DNA of 64,000 bases from Defluviitaleaceae bacterium. GTDB taxonomy: Bacteria; Bacillota; Clostridia; Lachnospirales; WQUN01. The stretch is taken from positions 62,001 to 126,000 of the forward strand of contig WRAH01000003.1 in assembly GCA_009780315.1 (NCBI GenBank), in the 5' to 3' direction. Under the pieces are notes generated by a model, which had not been told where the DNA came from, made no database searches, and was given only the letters and a program-made list of their open reading frames with translations. Of the stretch, positions 8,772 through 17,823 are shown piece by piece. Within the stretch, counting starts at the first letter, position 1. Each line of letters opens with the position of its first letter. The position numbers and the translations under genes are program-made.

Positions 8772-9971
8772 TTATGGGTTTACAGTGTACTCAAATGTGA
8801 ATTGAGAAAACTGTCCAGCAATGGCAGTTTCTACCCAGATAGTTATTTCCCAATCACCTGCAAATGGGAAGCTAAAGAATACACCTGCAGGGAATGCTGG
8901 ATCGTCAAGATCCTCAGCGTCTTCAACAGACCAGTAGAGCCAGTCTGCTGCGCCTAAGAAGAAATCACCTTCAAAATTAGCACTTACAGCAGTAACATCA
9001 AAACCGCCACCAGTGAATGGTATGTGGATGCCTAAGCCTGCATTAGCTTGAGCTACAGTAGATGATACAGGTGCAATTACTCTGCGTAGTCTTTCAGTTG
9101 CACCTGTGCCGGTGATGAAACCAGCTGTTTCAACAATCCCAAGTGCGGCTCTGTCAAGTGTAAGGCTAGTTGGTTGGTTAGCAGCAGCAGCTCTTAAGAA
9201 ATCAGCAGCAGCAATAGCAGGATAAGCTTCTTGTGCAGTTGTGATGGTGCTTGTCATATTGAATACGATATCAAGTTCAATATTGTCAGTACCAGCTGCA
9301 AAATCAGCCCATGAAGCATGGTGATTGAGCAACCCACCTACTTGGAATTGTGTGCCAGTTGATGTGCCTTCAACTTGTTCAAGCGTAAAAACGCCAGCAT
9401 TATTTGTGATACTGTACTCAGCTGCATCAAGAATAAATGTAAGTGTTCTAGCTGTGTCATCAAGTGGAAATGCAATTTCTGCTGGTACGAAGTGGTCGTT
9501 AACAGTAGTCATACTATCCCTTGAAGGAACAACATAAAGCATAACATTGTTAGGTGTAGCAGTAGCAACATTTACGGCTGTTCTTGCAGCCGCGATATCT
9601 GCCGCTGCTGTAATAAATACGCCGTCTGAAGTAGCATCATAAAACTCTGCAGTAAAAGCAGCCGTTAACAAAACATCCATTGAACTATGGTTGAGTGCAA
9701 TTGCTGCTCTGCTTCTTGGTAAAATCAACCCGCCTTCGATATCTCCAATGGCGATGCTGTCACCGTCAGCTAAGTTAGACAAGCCTTGAGGGTCAAGAAG
9801 GAAGTCAAGTGTTTGGGTTGTGGAAAGGGTAACGTCAAAAATTTCGGTAGGTACATAATTTGTTTCACCTTCACCAGAACCAACTCCAGCTGATGTACCA
9901 AATACTGGTGCAGCCATAGACAAGGCTAAAACACCAGACAATAGCATTGTTGCAATTTTTTTTGCTTTCAT
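8772..9971 (-). CDS. secreted surface protein, unknown function
   Basis: A 399-residue protein with a textbook signal peptide: 'MKAKKIATMLLSG' then a hydrophobic core ending 'AAPVFG', cleavage expected near residue 25. The mature part is rich in Ala, Thr, Asp, Phe and Ile, has no cysteine and looks all-beta, ending in an aromatic strand 'FTFEYTVNP' without LPXTG or membrane anchor. I place the start at 9971 because AAAGGAG lies 9 bases upstream; an in-frame ATG at 10007 has no such site. The gene follows the membrane protein at 10549 by 41 bases and is probably co-transcribed with it. High Ala/Thr content and lack of Cys suit a self-assembling or polymeric surface protein, but this is inference. 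Confidence 0.6.
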   Translation of the reverse strand: MKAKKIATMLLSGVLALSMAAPVFGTSAGVGSGEGETNYVPTEIFDVTLSTTQTLDFLLDPQGLSNLADGDSIAIGDIEGGLILPRSRAAIALNHSSMDVLLTAAFTAEFYDATSDGVFITAAADIAAARTAVNVATATPNNVMLYVVPSRDSMTTVNDHFVPAEIAFPLDDTARTLTFILDAAEYSITNNAGVFTLEQVEGTSTGTQFQVGGLLNHHASWADFAAGTDNIELDIVFNMTSTITTAQEAYPAIAAADFLRAAAANQPTSLTLDRAALGIVETAGFITGTGATERLRRVIAPVSSTVAQANAGLGIHIPFTGGGFDVTAVSANFEGDFFLGAADWLYWSVEDAEDLDDPAFPAGVFFSFPFAGDWEITIWVETAIAGQFSQFTFEYTVNP

Positions 9972-10012
9972 AGTAGAAAACTCCTTTATAAATGTATTTT
10001 GTAGCATGTAAG

Positions 10013-10549
10013 CTATCCTTGAATGCTTAAGGTAACCCCTACAGAAACAGTAGTTTGCACCTCGTAATATTCATCTACCAAGTGGTAAATGACAATTGCC
10101 TCATACTCCCCAGGGGGTAATGCTGTATCAAGCGTAATATTTCGCAAACTCCCACCCAGTGGAATATATGGTGATGAAAAGACTAGCTCGTCCGTATCAG
10201 AAAGAACTACGTCAAAGAAAACTGTGCCTGGATTACTTTCATGATTTTCAACAAACATATTTGTTGAGGGGGAGGTTGCTGTGTTAAATACCCAATTATT
10301 GTTCATGCGTACCCGATAATGGTCGAATATGCTTGGTTCGTTCATTTGAGCAAGTAACTCTTCTACGTTTTCTTCAGTAACTACAGTACCTCTAGCACCG
10401 ACATGTGTCCGCTCTCTAACGATAGGGCCTTCAGGCTCGGATTCTCCCCCAACTAGCCAAACCCCTAAAAAGACTCCCCCAGCTACTAAAGCAACAACTC
10501 CTAGGCAAATTGCAGCTATTAGCGCAATCTTTGGATTTGTCTTTTTCAT
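10013..10549 (-). CDS. membrane-anchored extracytoplasmic beta protein
   Basis: A 178-residue protein with one N-terminal membrane segment (about residues 8-33, 'IALIAAICLGVVALVAGG') and an external domain. The domain contains 'GARGTVVTEENVEELL' near residue 52 and a C-terminal beta-sandwich-like segment 'PYIPLGGSLRNITLD' plus 'PPGEYEAIVIYHLVD'. I know similar small proteins as conserved hypotheticals from gut Clostridia, usually beside a large secreted protein as here, but no function. It is the first gene of a three-gene minus-strand group. It might anchor or assemble the secreted neighbour at 8772. Confidence 0.55.
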   Translation of the reverse strand: MKKTNPKIALIAAICLGVVALVAGGVFLGVWLVGGESEPEGPIVRERTHVGARGTVVTEENVEELLAQMNEPSIFDHYRVRMNNNWVFNTATSPSTNMFVENHESNPGTVFFDVVLSDTDELVFSSPYIPLGGSLRNITLDTALPPGEYEAIVIYHLVDEYYEVQTTVSVGVTLSIQG

Positions 10550-10605
10550 TATATTTTATGCCTCCTCACGAATAAATTTTCCACAAGACAGTTATCTTGA
10601 GTGCC

Positions 10606-10634
10606 AATATGGAAATGAAGTTTTAACAAGACAA
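10606..10634 (-). promoter_or_regulatory. candidate sigA promoter for the secreted-protein group
   Basis: On the minus strand TTGTCT (10634-10629), a 17-base spacer and CATATT (10611-10606). Each hexamer matches consensus in 4 of 6 positions. It lies 57 bases before the start of the membrane protein at 10549. Confidence 0.4.
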
Positions 10635-10727
10635 TTCATAAGATTTCATCCTGTTACTTTAATTATCGTTCCTTTCAAATAAAAACTTAACACTTTCTAA
10701 TAAAAAAGATTTTAACCAAGTATCAAT

Positions 10728-10757
10728 TTGACAGCATATGCCCCAACATGCTAATCT
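10728..10757 (+). promoter_or_regulatory. weak candidate sigA promoter for the 10828 operon
   Basis: A perfect -35 (TTGACA, 10728-10733) followed after 18 bases by TAATCT, a poor -10. It is the only promoter-like site I see in the divergent gap before the radical SAM gene. Confidence 0.3.
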
Positions 10758-10827
10758 GCAACAAGGTTAAAATAGGAGTGTGTCTTGGTATTTGTCAAAG
10801 TGGTTGAGTAAAGGAGTATATACATTT

Positions 10828-12006
10828 ATGGAAATACTAGTTTTTGGGGCAGGGCGTACAGGTGTAAAGATTGCAAAAGAAGCTGATATGTTTGGAATGA
10901 ACATTATTTATTTTGTTGATAATAATGCTAATAATGCTAGTAATCAAAAATTCTTTGACATAGAAGTGGTTAAACCTAATGATTATCGGTTAGAAAAACT
11001 CAAGAGCCTTCCTGTTTTTATTGCTATTGCAGGCAATCAAAACTCCGCTGTTAGTGTAAAGAGTCAACTTGAAGATTTAGGGTTTATAAACATCGCAGCC
11101 AATTTAGATGAACGAAAAAAATACTATCCTGATGCTATAGTCAATAGTAAGCGGAATCCTAAAATTTCACATGCATTTGCATCTATGGAAATTACTACAT
11201 CTATAGGTTGCCCTGTGGGTTGTAAATTTTGCCCTCAAAAGCTGTTTGTTAATAAATATAAAAGCATAGATAAAAATGCTCCCCTCAAATTCCCGCTTAA
11301 TGATTATAGAAAATGCCTTGATGCAATACCCACAACAGTTGAAATTTGTTTTAGTGGATTTTCAGAACCATTTTTAAATAAAAATTGCGCTGAAATGATA
11401 AAGTATGCTTTTGACAGAGGTCATCCTGTGTCACTTAATTCTACTTTGGTAGGTCTTACTGATAAATGCTTCAACTACATGCAAGATGTAATGTTCAGAA
11501 GGGTTCGCTTACATCTGCCTGACACCAATGATTATTGCAATATTAAGGTTACGGACGATTATTTAAAGTTGCTTGATAAGTTTCTATCAACGATTCAATC
11601 AGAAAAGTTTATATATGTATCTCATGACAATGACACGCCTGCTGCTGTCAAAAATACTATCAATAACTCGCCGTATCCATATGTTTATCCATATAAGCTT
11701 GAAAAAGAGATTCACGACCGCGCAGGAAATCTGGATAATGATTTAGCACCTTGCACACCGTTTCTAAAGGGGGCAATCTATTGCGGCAAAGGGGCAAGAA
11801 TGCCAAACTACAATATTTTACTGCCAAACGGAATGGTTCTTCTTTGTTGCATGGACTTTGATATGAAACATGTACTTGGCAATTTGCTTACTATGGGATA
11901 TGAAGAATTGTTTGAATGTGATGAGATGGAAAAGTTAAACCAAGCCTTTGATGATGATAAAATGGAATTGATATGCCGCACGTGTGCATGGGCGTGCAAT
12001 ATTTAG
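10828..12006 (+). CDS. radical SAM protein with Rossmann-like module and SPASM-like tail
   Basis: Radical SAM enzyme of 392 aa. Residues 1-105 are a Rossmann-like domain ('ILVFGAGRTG', then 'IIYFVDNN' with the acidic strand end). The [4Fe-4S] motif is C128-x3-C132-x2-C135 ('CPVGCKFC'). The C-terminal 80 residues have a cysteine set ('CTPF', 'YCGKG', 'LLCCMDF', 'CRTCAWAC') and the phrase 'LGNLLTMGYEELFE', typical of SPASM-type auxiliary cluster domains. The start at 10828 has AAAGGAG 11 bases upstream; GTG at 10780 is in frame but unsupported. It opens an operon with LicD, glycosyltransferase and glycerophosphotransferase genes. Substrate unknown; a sugar or a protein side chain is possible. 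Confidence 0.75.
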   Translation: MEILVFGAGRTGVKIAKEADMFGMNIIYFVDNNANNASNQKFFDIEVVKPNDYRLEKLKSLPVFIAIAGNQNSAVSVKSQLEDLGFINIAANLDERKKYYPDAIVNSKRNPKISHAFASMEITTSIGCPVGCKFCPQKLFVNKYKSIDKNAPLKFPLNDYRKCLDAIPTTVEICFSGFSEPFLNKNCAEMIKYAFDRGHPVSLNSTLVGLTDKCFNYMQDVMFRRVRLHLPDTNDYCNIKVTDDYLKLLDKFLSTIQSEKFIYVSHDNDTPAAVKNTINNSPYPYVYPYKLEKEIHDRAGNLDNDLAPCTPFLKGAIYCGKGARMPNYNILLPNGMVLLCCMDFDMKHVLGNLLTMGYEELFECDEMEKLNQAFDDDKMELICRTCAWACNI

Positions 12007-12028
12007 TAGAAGATTTGGAGCGTATGTA

Positions 12029-13207
12029 ATGGTTGAAATAAAAAACATCAATCTATTAACCAAACTTGCAGACACTATTTGCCATTTAATTGATTGCGGC
12101 AAAGTAAAGGGAAAGAAATTTATCTGGTTTGGCACTTTTGGATATATTGGTGCATTGCAGCAAGCGTTGACTTTGCGGGGAATGGGAATTGATTTTGTTA
12201 TTGACAATAGTGCCGACAAATGGGGTGCTATAATATGCAGTGACTTATTTGTTTTTCCGCCAGAACAAATTATCTCTAAGTATAAAGATACAGCACTGGT
12301 ACTCATATCATCCTCGCACAGCGCGGCAATGACTGCTCAATTAAAAAAACTTGGATTAGATGATAGCCAAATCGTACTATTGCCAACATCGGAAGAACTT
12401 TTAAAAACTGAAAGCAATGTATACAATCAACTGAATCAGCTGCAAAAAATTGAGCATAGAGATTTGCAGATGGTTTTGTTGGACATGCTTAAAGCAGTTA
12501 AAGTCTATTGCGAGGCAAACAATTTAAAATACTTTATCTCTAATGGAACATTGCTTGGGGCTGTTCGGCACAAGGGGTTTGTTCCGTGGGATGATGATTG
12601 TGATATATACATGCCTTATGAAGATTATGTTAAATTTTTTGAAGGATTTTCTGGTGATGGACGGTATGACACCTTATATTGGAAGAAAGACGCTGACTTT
12701 ACTAGACACATAGGGATTTTTACGGATACACACACAGTTCAGCTTCGGCTTAATAAACATCCCTATCTATGGTATTTAGGCGGTGTCTCAATAGGCATCG
12801 TGCCTCTTACTGGATTCCCAAGTTCTCCAGCTGAAATTACACGTAAGTTTGAACTTAATAAACGACTTACTGAACATTGGTTTTGGTATTATGCTATGCG
12901 AGACATCAACCCATCTATTTCTGATATGAGAGAAGAGTTGCTTGCAATGAAATACCCGCTGTCTTTTTATGATTCAGAATATATTGGAACTTCACATGTA
13001 ATTTATATAAAAGGGAAGGAATATCCAAGGTGGACATTGCCCTATAGTGATTTTTCCAAGTGTGTTCTTTTAGAATTTGAAGACGATTGTTTTTCTGCAC
13101 CTGCTGGATATGATGCATATTTGACACAGTTATATGGAAACTATATGCAACCTCCTCCAGAAAGTGAGCGGCGCGACCATAACTATGTTGCATATTGGAA
13201 GAAATAG
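12029..13207 (+). CDS. LicD-family phosphotransferase with Rossmann-like module
   Basis: LicD-type nucleotidyl/phospho-transferase (392 aa), a family that moves phosphocholine or another phospho-alcohol from a CDP-linked donor onto a glycan. The hallmark is at residues 173-192: 'GTLLGAVRH' followed by 'PWDDDCD', with the Asp cluster at the metal/active site. Residues 28-125 form an extra Rossmann-like domain ('KFIWFGTFGYIG', 'DFVIDNSAD') not needed for LicD activity. The start at 12029 follows TTTGGAG by 8 bases; the frame is open further upstream but overlaps the previous gene. With the CDP-glycerol transferase-like genes nearby it implies phosphodiester-linked decorations in the final glycan. 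Confidence 0.8.
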   Translation: MVEIKNINLLTKLADTICHLIDCGKVKGKKFIWFGTFGYIGALQQALTLRGMGIDFVIDNSADKWGAIICSDLFVFPPEQIISKYKDTALVLISSSHSAAMTAQLKKLGLDDSQIVLLPTSEELLKTESNVYNQLNQLQKIEHRDLQMVLLDMLKAVKVYCEANNLKYFISNGTLLGAVRHKGFVPWDDDCDIYMPYEDYVKFFEGFSGDGRYDTLYWKKDADFTRHIGIFTDTHTVQLRLNKHPYLWYLGGVSIGIVPLTGFPSSPAEITRKFELNKRLTEHWFWYYAMRDINPSISDMREELLAMKYPLSFYDSEYIGTSHVIYIKGKEYPRWTLPYSDFSKCVLLEFEDDCFSAPAGYDAYLTQLYGNYMQPPPESERRDHNYVAYWKK

Positions 13208-13221
13208 GGGTGAAAATTTTA

Positions 13222-14553
13222 ATGACCAACTCAACAGTAAGCATAGTCGTGACTTGTTACAACAAAGAACAGTTTATAAGTAAAACTTTTGAATCAATTT
13301 TATTGCAAGAATGGGATAATATAGAGCTTGTTCTTGTGAATGATGGCTCTACTGACAGTACACGGCATATAATTTCCGAATTTGAACCTAAGTTTACAAA
13401 GCGCGGGTACAGAATTATTGTTATAGATCAAGAAAATCAAGGCGTTGCCGCTGCGTTGCGTAATGGACTTATGCGAATTGGCGGTGAGTTTGTGTGCCAA
13501 GTTGATGCCGATGATGAGCTTGATAGAAGGTATGTATCTACAATGGCGGGATGGTTGTCTAAAAATCCAAGTTATATGTGGGCAGCATGTGATGCTCTTA
13601 AAGTTAGAGAAAATTCAACCGTATATCTTCAAACATTTCAAAATCCTTCTGATGCAGAATTAGACGGTTGCAAATTAGTAGAGCAATATATATTGAGAAG
13701 AATAAATACGTATTCTTGGATTTATATGATTAGGACGGACTATCTTAAACAATGTAAAGTAGTTGAATCATTTTATACAAAAATAAAGAGCGGGCAAGGA
13801 CCGCAATTTATTTTTCCATTGATGATTGGTGGGGGTAAGCTAAAGTATTTTCCCATTCCATTATATAAATATAATTACTTCGACCCTCAAACACATATCT
13901 CTCACAGCAATAGTTTTGCCATGTTAAAAGATAGAATAGAAGGAAAAATCAAAATTTTTATTGAAACAATAAATAACTTGCCAGTCAGTAGCAATAATAA
14001 AAACCGTTTAAATGCCTTATCGCGCCTGCGTTTATATTCACAATTGCTGATGAGCGGGTTAAGTAAACAGATGAGTATGGAAGAAACCTCTGATGTCGTT
14101 AACATACTGTTGGAATTAGCTAATGAATATTTTGATTCAACGCATTTGCTTGATAAGGAAATGGCTCACCACAACCCGATGCTTTTGTGTGCAACAATAG
14201 AGAGTTATACACTTGGGGATAATTCCCAAAAAATTGAAATTCCCAAAGGGCGAATAATAGCATGGGGGGTACTTGGGGAATATGGAACTTCATTACTTCC
14301 ATTTTTGAAAGGTACTATACTTGAGCCAAATGAATTATGGGATTCTGCTGGAGATGGTATGGCAGTAAAAAAACCTAACTTAGATAGCCTTACTGCTGAT
14401 GACATAGTGCTGGTTCTTATCTCACGTACCAAAGATATACCAGATTCCATAAGGGCTTCAGGATGTAATAATATAGTAACTTTAGATACTATTTTAACCT
14501 ATCTATCCTCTTTGATTTTCCCGTTAAAATTGAGTAGAGGTGATGAAATATGA
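13222..14553 (+). CDS. family 2 glycosyltransferase with C-terminal Rossmann-like module
   Basis: GT-A fold inverting glycosyltransferase. The N-terminal 230 residues show 'VSIVVTCYNKEQFI', 'ELVLVNDGSTD' and the metal-binding DxD region 'CQVDADDELD' near residue 95. After a helical section, the last 100 residues start with 'RIIAWGVLGEYG' and look like a Rossmann-type domain, again with an acidic strand end ('ELWDSAGDG'). ATG 13222 is preferred; GTG 13210 is in frame but sits on the only GGGG site. It overlaps the next gene by ATGA. Probable job: adding one sugar in the glycan assembled by this operon. Confidence 0.8.
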   Translation: MTNSTVSIVVTCYNKEQFISKTFESILLQEWDNIELVLVNDGSTDSTRHIISEFEPKFTKRGYRIIVIDQENQGVAAALRNGLMRIGGEFVCQVDADDELDRRYVSTMAGWLSKNPSYMWAACDALKVRENSTVYLQTFQNPSDAELDGCKLVEQYILRRINTYSWIYMIRTDYLKQCKVVESFYTKIKSGQGPQFIFPLMIGGGKLKYFPIPLYKYNYFDPQTHISHSNSFAMLKDRIEGKIKIFIETINNLPVSSNNKNRLNALSRLRLYSQLLMSGLSKQMSMEETSDVVNILLELANEYFDSTHLLDKEMAHHNPMLLCATIESYTLGDNSQKIEIPKGRIIAWGVLGEYGTSLLPFLKGTILEPNELWDSAGDGMAVKKPNLDSLTADDIVLVLISRTKDIPDSIRASGCNNIVTLDTILTYLSSLIFPLKLSRGDEI

Positions 14554-16187
14554 TAAGTAACAGAGCTGTGCTAAAAGCACGTCGGCTATATAAAAAACAG
14601 AGCAGCGTAGATAAATTCTATGCAAAATACAGGAGTTTTCCCATAATAGAAAATATGATTCTTTATGAGTCTTTTCTCGGACAAGGGCTTGTTTGTAATC
14701 CCTATGCATTGTTTAAAGAATTTATGCGAAGCAAAAATTTTAATGATTATAAGCATGTGTGGGTAATTTCCGATAGTGAAGAGTTGAAGCGGTTAGAAGT
14801 GGAATACAAAAATTATCCTTCCGTGTCTTTTATCTCAAGAACTGACGGAGAGGGCGAACAGTTCGCTTATCACATGGCTACAGCAAAATTCTTGATTAAA
14901 AATAGTACCTTTCCCCATTGTTTTTCTTGCAGACCAGCACAAATTGTTGTACACACTTGGCATAGTATAACAGCAAAAAAATTAGGCTTTGACACAGCTG
15001 ATGGCGGACTTTCTGCCGACACTGGCAGCCCGCTTCGCACTTTTTTACAAAGTAGCTATATTATCTCACCAAATGATTTTATGACGGATGTATACAAGAA
15101 TGCATATAAATTAGAAGGTATATACAATGGTGAGATTATACAAGAAGGATATCCGAGGACAGATTTGATATTGAATGCAGACTGTAGTGATGTTTTAGAA
15201 AGAATGAAAACGCGAGGTATTTCGGTTAACAGAGGTAAAAAAATTATTTTGTATGCACCCACATGGCGTGGGGTGACAGTAGGCAATACAATCAATGATG
15301 CAGAAGATTATTTGAAAATTTCTGATGTATTGCAAAAATATGATAAGGATTATCAAGTACTTATCAAACCGCATCAGCATGTGTATAAGAGGTTATCAGC
15401 CGAGCAGAAAAAAAGTGGAAAATATGTACCCCCTTATATAGATGCAAATGAACTATTATCCATAGTAGACATACTTATTACGGATTATTCCAGCATATAT
15501 TTTGATTTTCTTCATACGGAACGCCCAATTTTATTTTATGTACCTGACTTGGATAAGTATAATGCTGAACGAGGTGTGTGCTTTACTGCAAATGAATTGC
15601 CAGGGCCAAGTATACAAAATTTAGATAACCTATGCAGTATGATATCTAATATTGAACAAGTGCGTGAAGATTATAGTCAAGTATATGCACAAATAAAAGC
15701 ATGGGCATGTAAACATGATGACGGCAATGTAAGCCGCAAGGTTATTGATGTTGTTTTTTACGGAAATCGTGACTACAATGTATTTAAACTAAACAACAAT
15801 AAGATAAAATTGCTTGTTTACGTTGGTATGCTTAAAAATAATGACACAGCGTATGCGGATATGCTTGTTGAACAGGTGAATAAAATTGACTATACAAAAT
15901 TTGATGCCACTATATATTTCTTATACGGTAGCGATTTAGATGTGCTGTGCAGAATAGCCAATAATGCCCGCACATTTGTTCAAATTGGAGAATTTAAATC
16001 ATCTTTAGTCGGTCATACTAAGGCACAACGTGGGTTAAACTATAGACTAATAGAGAGCAAGCACTTTGAAGCAGAGGGCGCACGTTGCTTTGGGCTTGCA
16101 CGTTTTGACTACGTTTTTGATTTAACACGCGGAGATACAGCATTTTCATTAGCATTACCATATGTAGTAAATCACCCCTGCCTATGA
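14550..16187 (+). CDS. CDP-glycerol glycerophosphotransferase family protein
   Basis: TagB/TagF-like polyol-phosphate transferase of 545 aa. Seen motifs are 'VVHTWHSITAKKLGFD' near residue 130, 'ILYAPTWRG' near 230, 'VLIKPHQH' near 270 and 'ILITDYSSIYFDFLH' near 308, the last two containing the His and Ser/Asp residues typical of the family. The family moves glycerol-phosphate or ribitol-phosphate from a CDP carrier to teichoic-acid-like chains or, in some flagellin loci, to surface glycans. After residue 405 an extra 135-residue tail ('KLLVYVGMLKNNDTAYADML') resembles the beginning of a second transferase domain that stops early. Last gene of the plus-strand operon; a terminator follows at once. 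Confidence 0.75.
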   Translation: MISNRAVLKARRLYKKQSSVDKFYAKYRSFPIIENMILYESFLGQGLVCNPYALFKEFMRSKNFNDYKHVWVISDSEELKRLEVEYKNYPSVSFISRTDGEGEQFAYHMATAKFLIKNSTFPHCFSCRPAQIVVHTWHSITAKKLGFDTADGGLSADTGSPLRTFLQSSYIISPNDFMTDVYKNAYKLEGIYNGEIIQEGYPRTDLILNADCSDVLERMKTRGISVNRGKKIILYAPTWRGVTVGNTINDAEDYLKISDVLQKYDKDYQVLIKPHQHVYKRLSAEQKKSGKYVPPYIDANELLSIVDILITDYSSIYFDFLHTERPILFYVPDLDKYNAERGVCFTANELPGPSIQNLDNLCSMISNIEQVREDYSQVYAQIKAWACKHDDGNVSRKVIDVVFYGNRDYNVFKLNNNKIKLLVYVGMLKNNDTAYADMLVEQVNKIDYTKFDATIYFLYGSDLDVLCRIANNARTFVQIGEFKSSLVGHTKAQRGLNYRLIESKHFEAEGARCFGLARFDYVFDLTRGDTAFSLALPYVVNHPCL

Positions 16188-16207
16188 TAATAAACTAGGG
16201 GTGATTT
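16169..16207 (+). terminator. Rho-independent terminator
   Basis: An 11 bp perfect stem (16169-16179 with 16197-16207), 17-base loop and a following TTTTATTT. It spans the stop codon of the glycerophosphotransferase gene. The opposite strand has the hairpin but no T run. Confidence 0.75.
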
Positions 16208-16216
16208 TATTTGCAA

Positions 16217-17806
16217 TTACGCGTTTTTTACATATTCATATATTGCTTTGCCTGCCGTGCCAGCATTCGTTATCCTGCCAAGGTATATGTCCGAAGCCTC
16301 TTTGAAAAATCCAACCATTCGGTCATGTCCTACTATACGATGATAATTTACTTTGTTGTCTGCCTGCATATTTGGTAAGTGTTGTATTATCATCTCTACT
16401 ATCTCTTCATCTGTCATTATATCTGATAGGCGTTGATGAAACTCTGCTAATTTTTCATTTGTTATTACATCTGATAGGTGTTGTTTGAACGCTACTGAGT
16501 CTTCCTCTGCTAACAGGTCTAATATAAGCTGTTTCAATGCTAATATTGGTTCAGTACACTTAACCATGTTTCTGTATGGTTGGTTTATAACCACAAAAGG
16601 TTTCCCGGCAATTCTAAACATTGCATAAATGGAACTGCCGTCTCCATAATATGCATGTGAATATGCAATTGCTCGATGCAAATTAGCAGTATCATCATAT
16701 ATGCCATATCTTTCTTCTTTGTAGGCATTTACTATTTGAGTGTACTCATTTACAAGGTGTGGCATCATAGATGTTATTGCATTTTTAATCAATGGATGTG
16801 GTCGCCACCATAGGGCAATATCTTTACAGTTTCGTAAAACTTCTAAAGAAGAGCGTAATATTGTAAGATAATCCTTATCCCCTTTAAACAATGCCCCTAA
16901 TGAAGTATTATAAAATATCACTTTTTTATCCTTAATGATTTCCATCCAATCTGTTGGAATGTCGTAGTCCTCAGACTTTGCATTGAGTACTTTGTCGTAT
17001 TTTGGACTTCCTAAAGCAATAAACTTTTCATTAGGGTCTCCATATTGGTGTCCGCAATCCCGCTCAAATATGCTTATATAATCATTTCGTGCCTTTTCTC
17101 CAGATAGGATGACTTTATGGGCGAAGATGCATCCAGGCAAAGTACAATCACTTTCTTTTTTTACACCTACACCGCCTTGGTGGGGAAGAACTACTAGCAT
17201 ATCTGTCAATTCTCGCAATCGCTCGCAGTAAAAGTCTGGGTGTACACTTGTCATGAGATTTATTGCATCATACAATGCGAAAGTAAAAATAACATCTGGT
17301 TGTTGTGCTTCAATGTCATAGTCCCGCCAGCTTGTTATTTCTGGAATGTGAGGGTAATATTCAGCCCCTTCTAAGTGCATTGCACCAAAAGAACCGTTAG
17401 GATTTCTTTCATTGTATGGAATAGGAATCCAAAAAGCATCACAGTTGGGGTCAGCTTTTGCCGCAAAATAAATAGATTCTAAGCAATCGCTCATACTGGC
17501 TTTATAACTTAAAAATACGACTTCTAGTCTAGGCTGTAAGTCATTTTTTATGCTGTTTTCAATTTTTATTATATGTTTTTTAAGGGGCTTGTCATTTACT
17601 TCACCAGAATGGGCTTTAAATAATAATTCACAATACTTTTCTAGCAATTTAACTGTTTTCACACCTTCGCCATCTGTTGAAACTGCCTCAATAAAATCGC
17701 ATAGTGACAGTGCCGCAGTTTGACAATCGGCATAAAGTTTTGCCTCTTGGGCTTTAGTTATCGTTTTAAATATTTCTAGTATTTTATTATGATGACGCTT
17801 GTTCAT
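16217..17806 (-). CDS. CDP-glycerol glycerophosphotransferase-like protein
   Basis: A 529-residue protein distantly related to the TagB/TagF family. After a 90-residue helical start it has 'RLEVVFLSYKASMSDCLESIY', 'VLPHQGGV' near residue 215, 'KVIFYNTSLGAL' near 295, 'WWRPHPL' near 335 with the His at the donor-phosphate position, and 'YYGDGSSIYAMF' near 385, matching the Ser/Asp loop 'TDYSS' of the family in altered form. Last gene of the minus-strand operon that starts at 24537, 17 bases after the double glycosyltransferase. It probably adds a phospho-polyol to the same glycan. Family membership is fairly sure, the donor is not. Confidence 0.6.
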   Translation of the reverse strand: MNKRHHNKILEIFKTITKAQEAKLYADCQTAALSLCDFIEAVSTDGEGVKTVKLLEKYCELLFKAHSGEVNDKPLKKHIIKIENSIKNDLQPRLEVVFLSYKASMSDCLESIYFAAKADPNCDAFWIPIPYNERNPNGSFGAMHLEGAEYYPHIPEITSWRDYDIEAQQPDVIFTFALYDAINLMTSVHPDFYCERLRELTDMLVVLPHQGGVGVKKESDCTLPGCIFAHKVILSGEKARNDYISIFERDCGHQYGDPNEKFIALGSPKYDKVLNAKSEDYDIPTDWMEIIKDKKVIFYNTSLGALFKGDKDYLTILRSSLEVLRNCKDIALWWRPHPLIKNAITSMMPHLVNEYTQIVNAYKEERYGIYDDTANLHRAIAYSHAYYGDGSSIYAMFRIAGKPFVVINQPYRNMVKCTEPILALKQLILDLLAEEDSVAFKQHLSDVITNEKLAEFHQRLSDIMTDEEIVEMIIQHLPNMQADNKVNYHRIVGHDRMVGFFKEASDIYLGRITNAGTAGKAIYEYVKNA

Positions 17807-17823
17807 TAGATAACCTCATTCAA

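Noticed and set aside
16169-16207. Minus-strand use of the hairpin as terminator of the 17806-16217 gene
   Set aside because: On the minus strand the stem is followed by ACTAC and not by a T run, so efficient termination there is doubtful.
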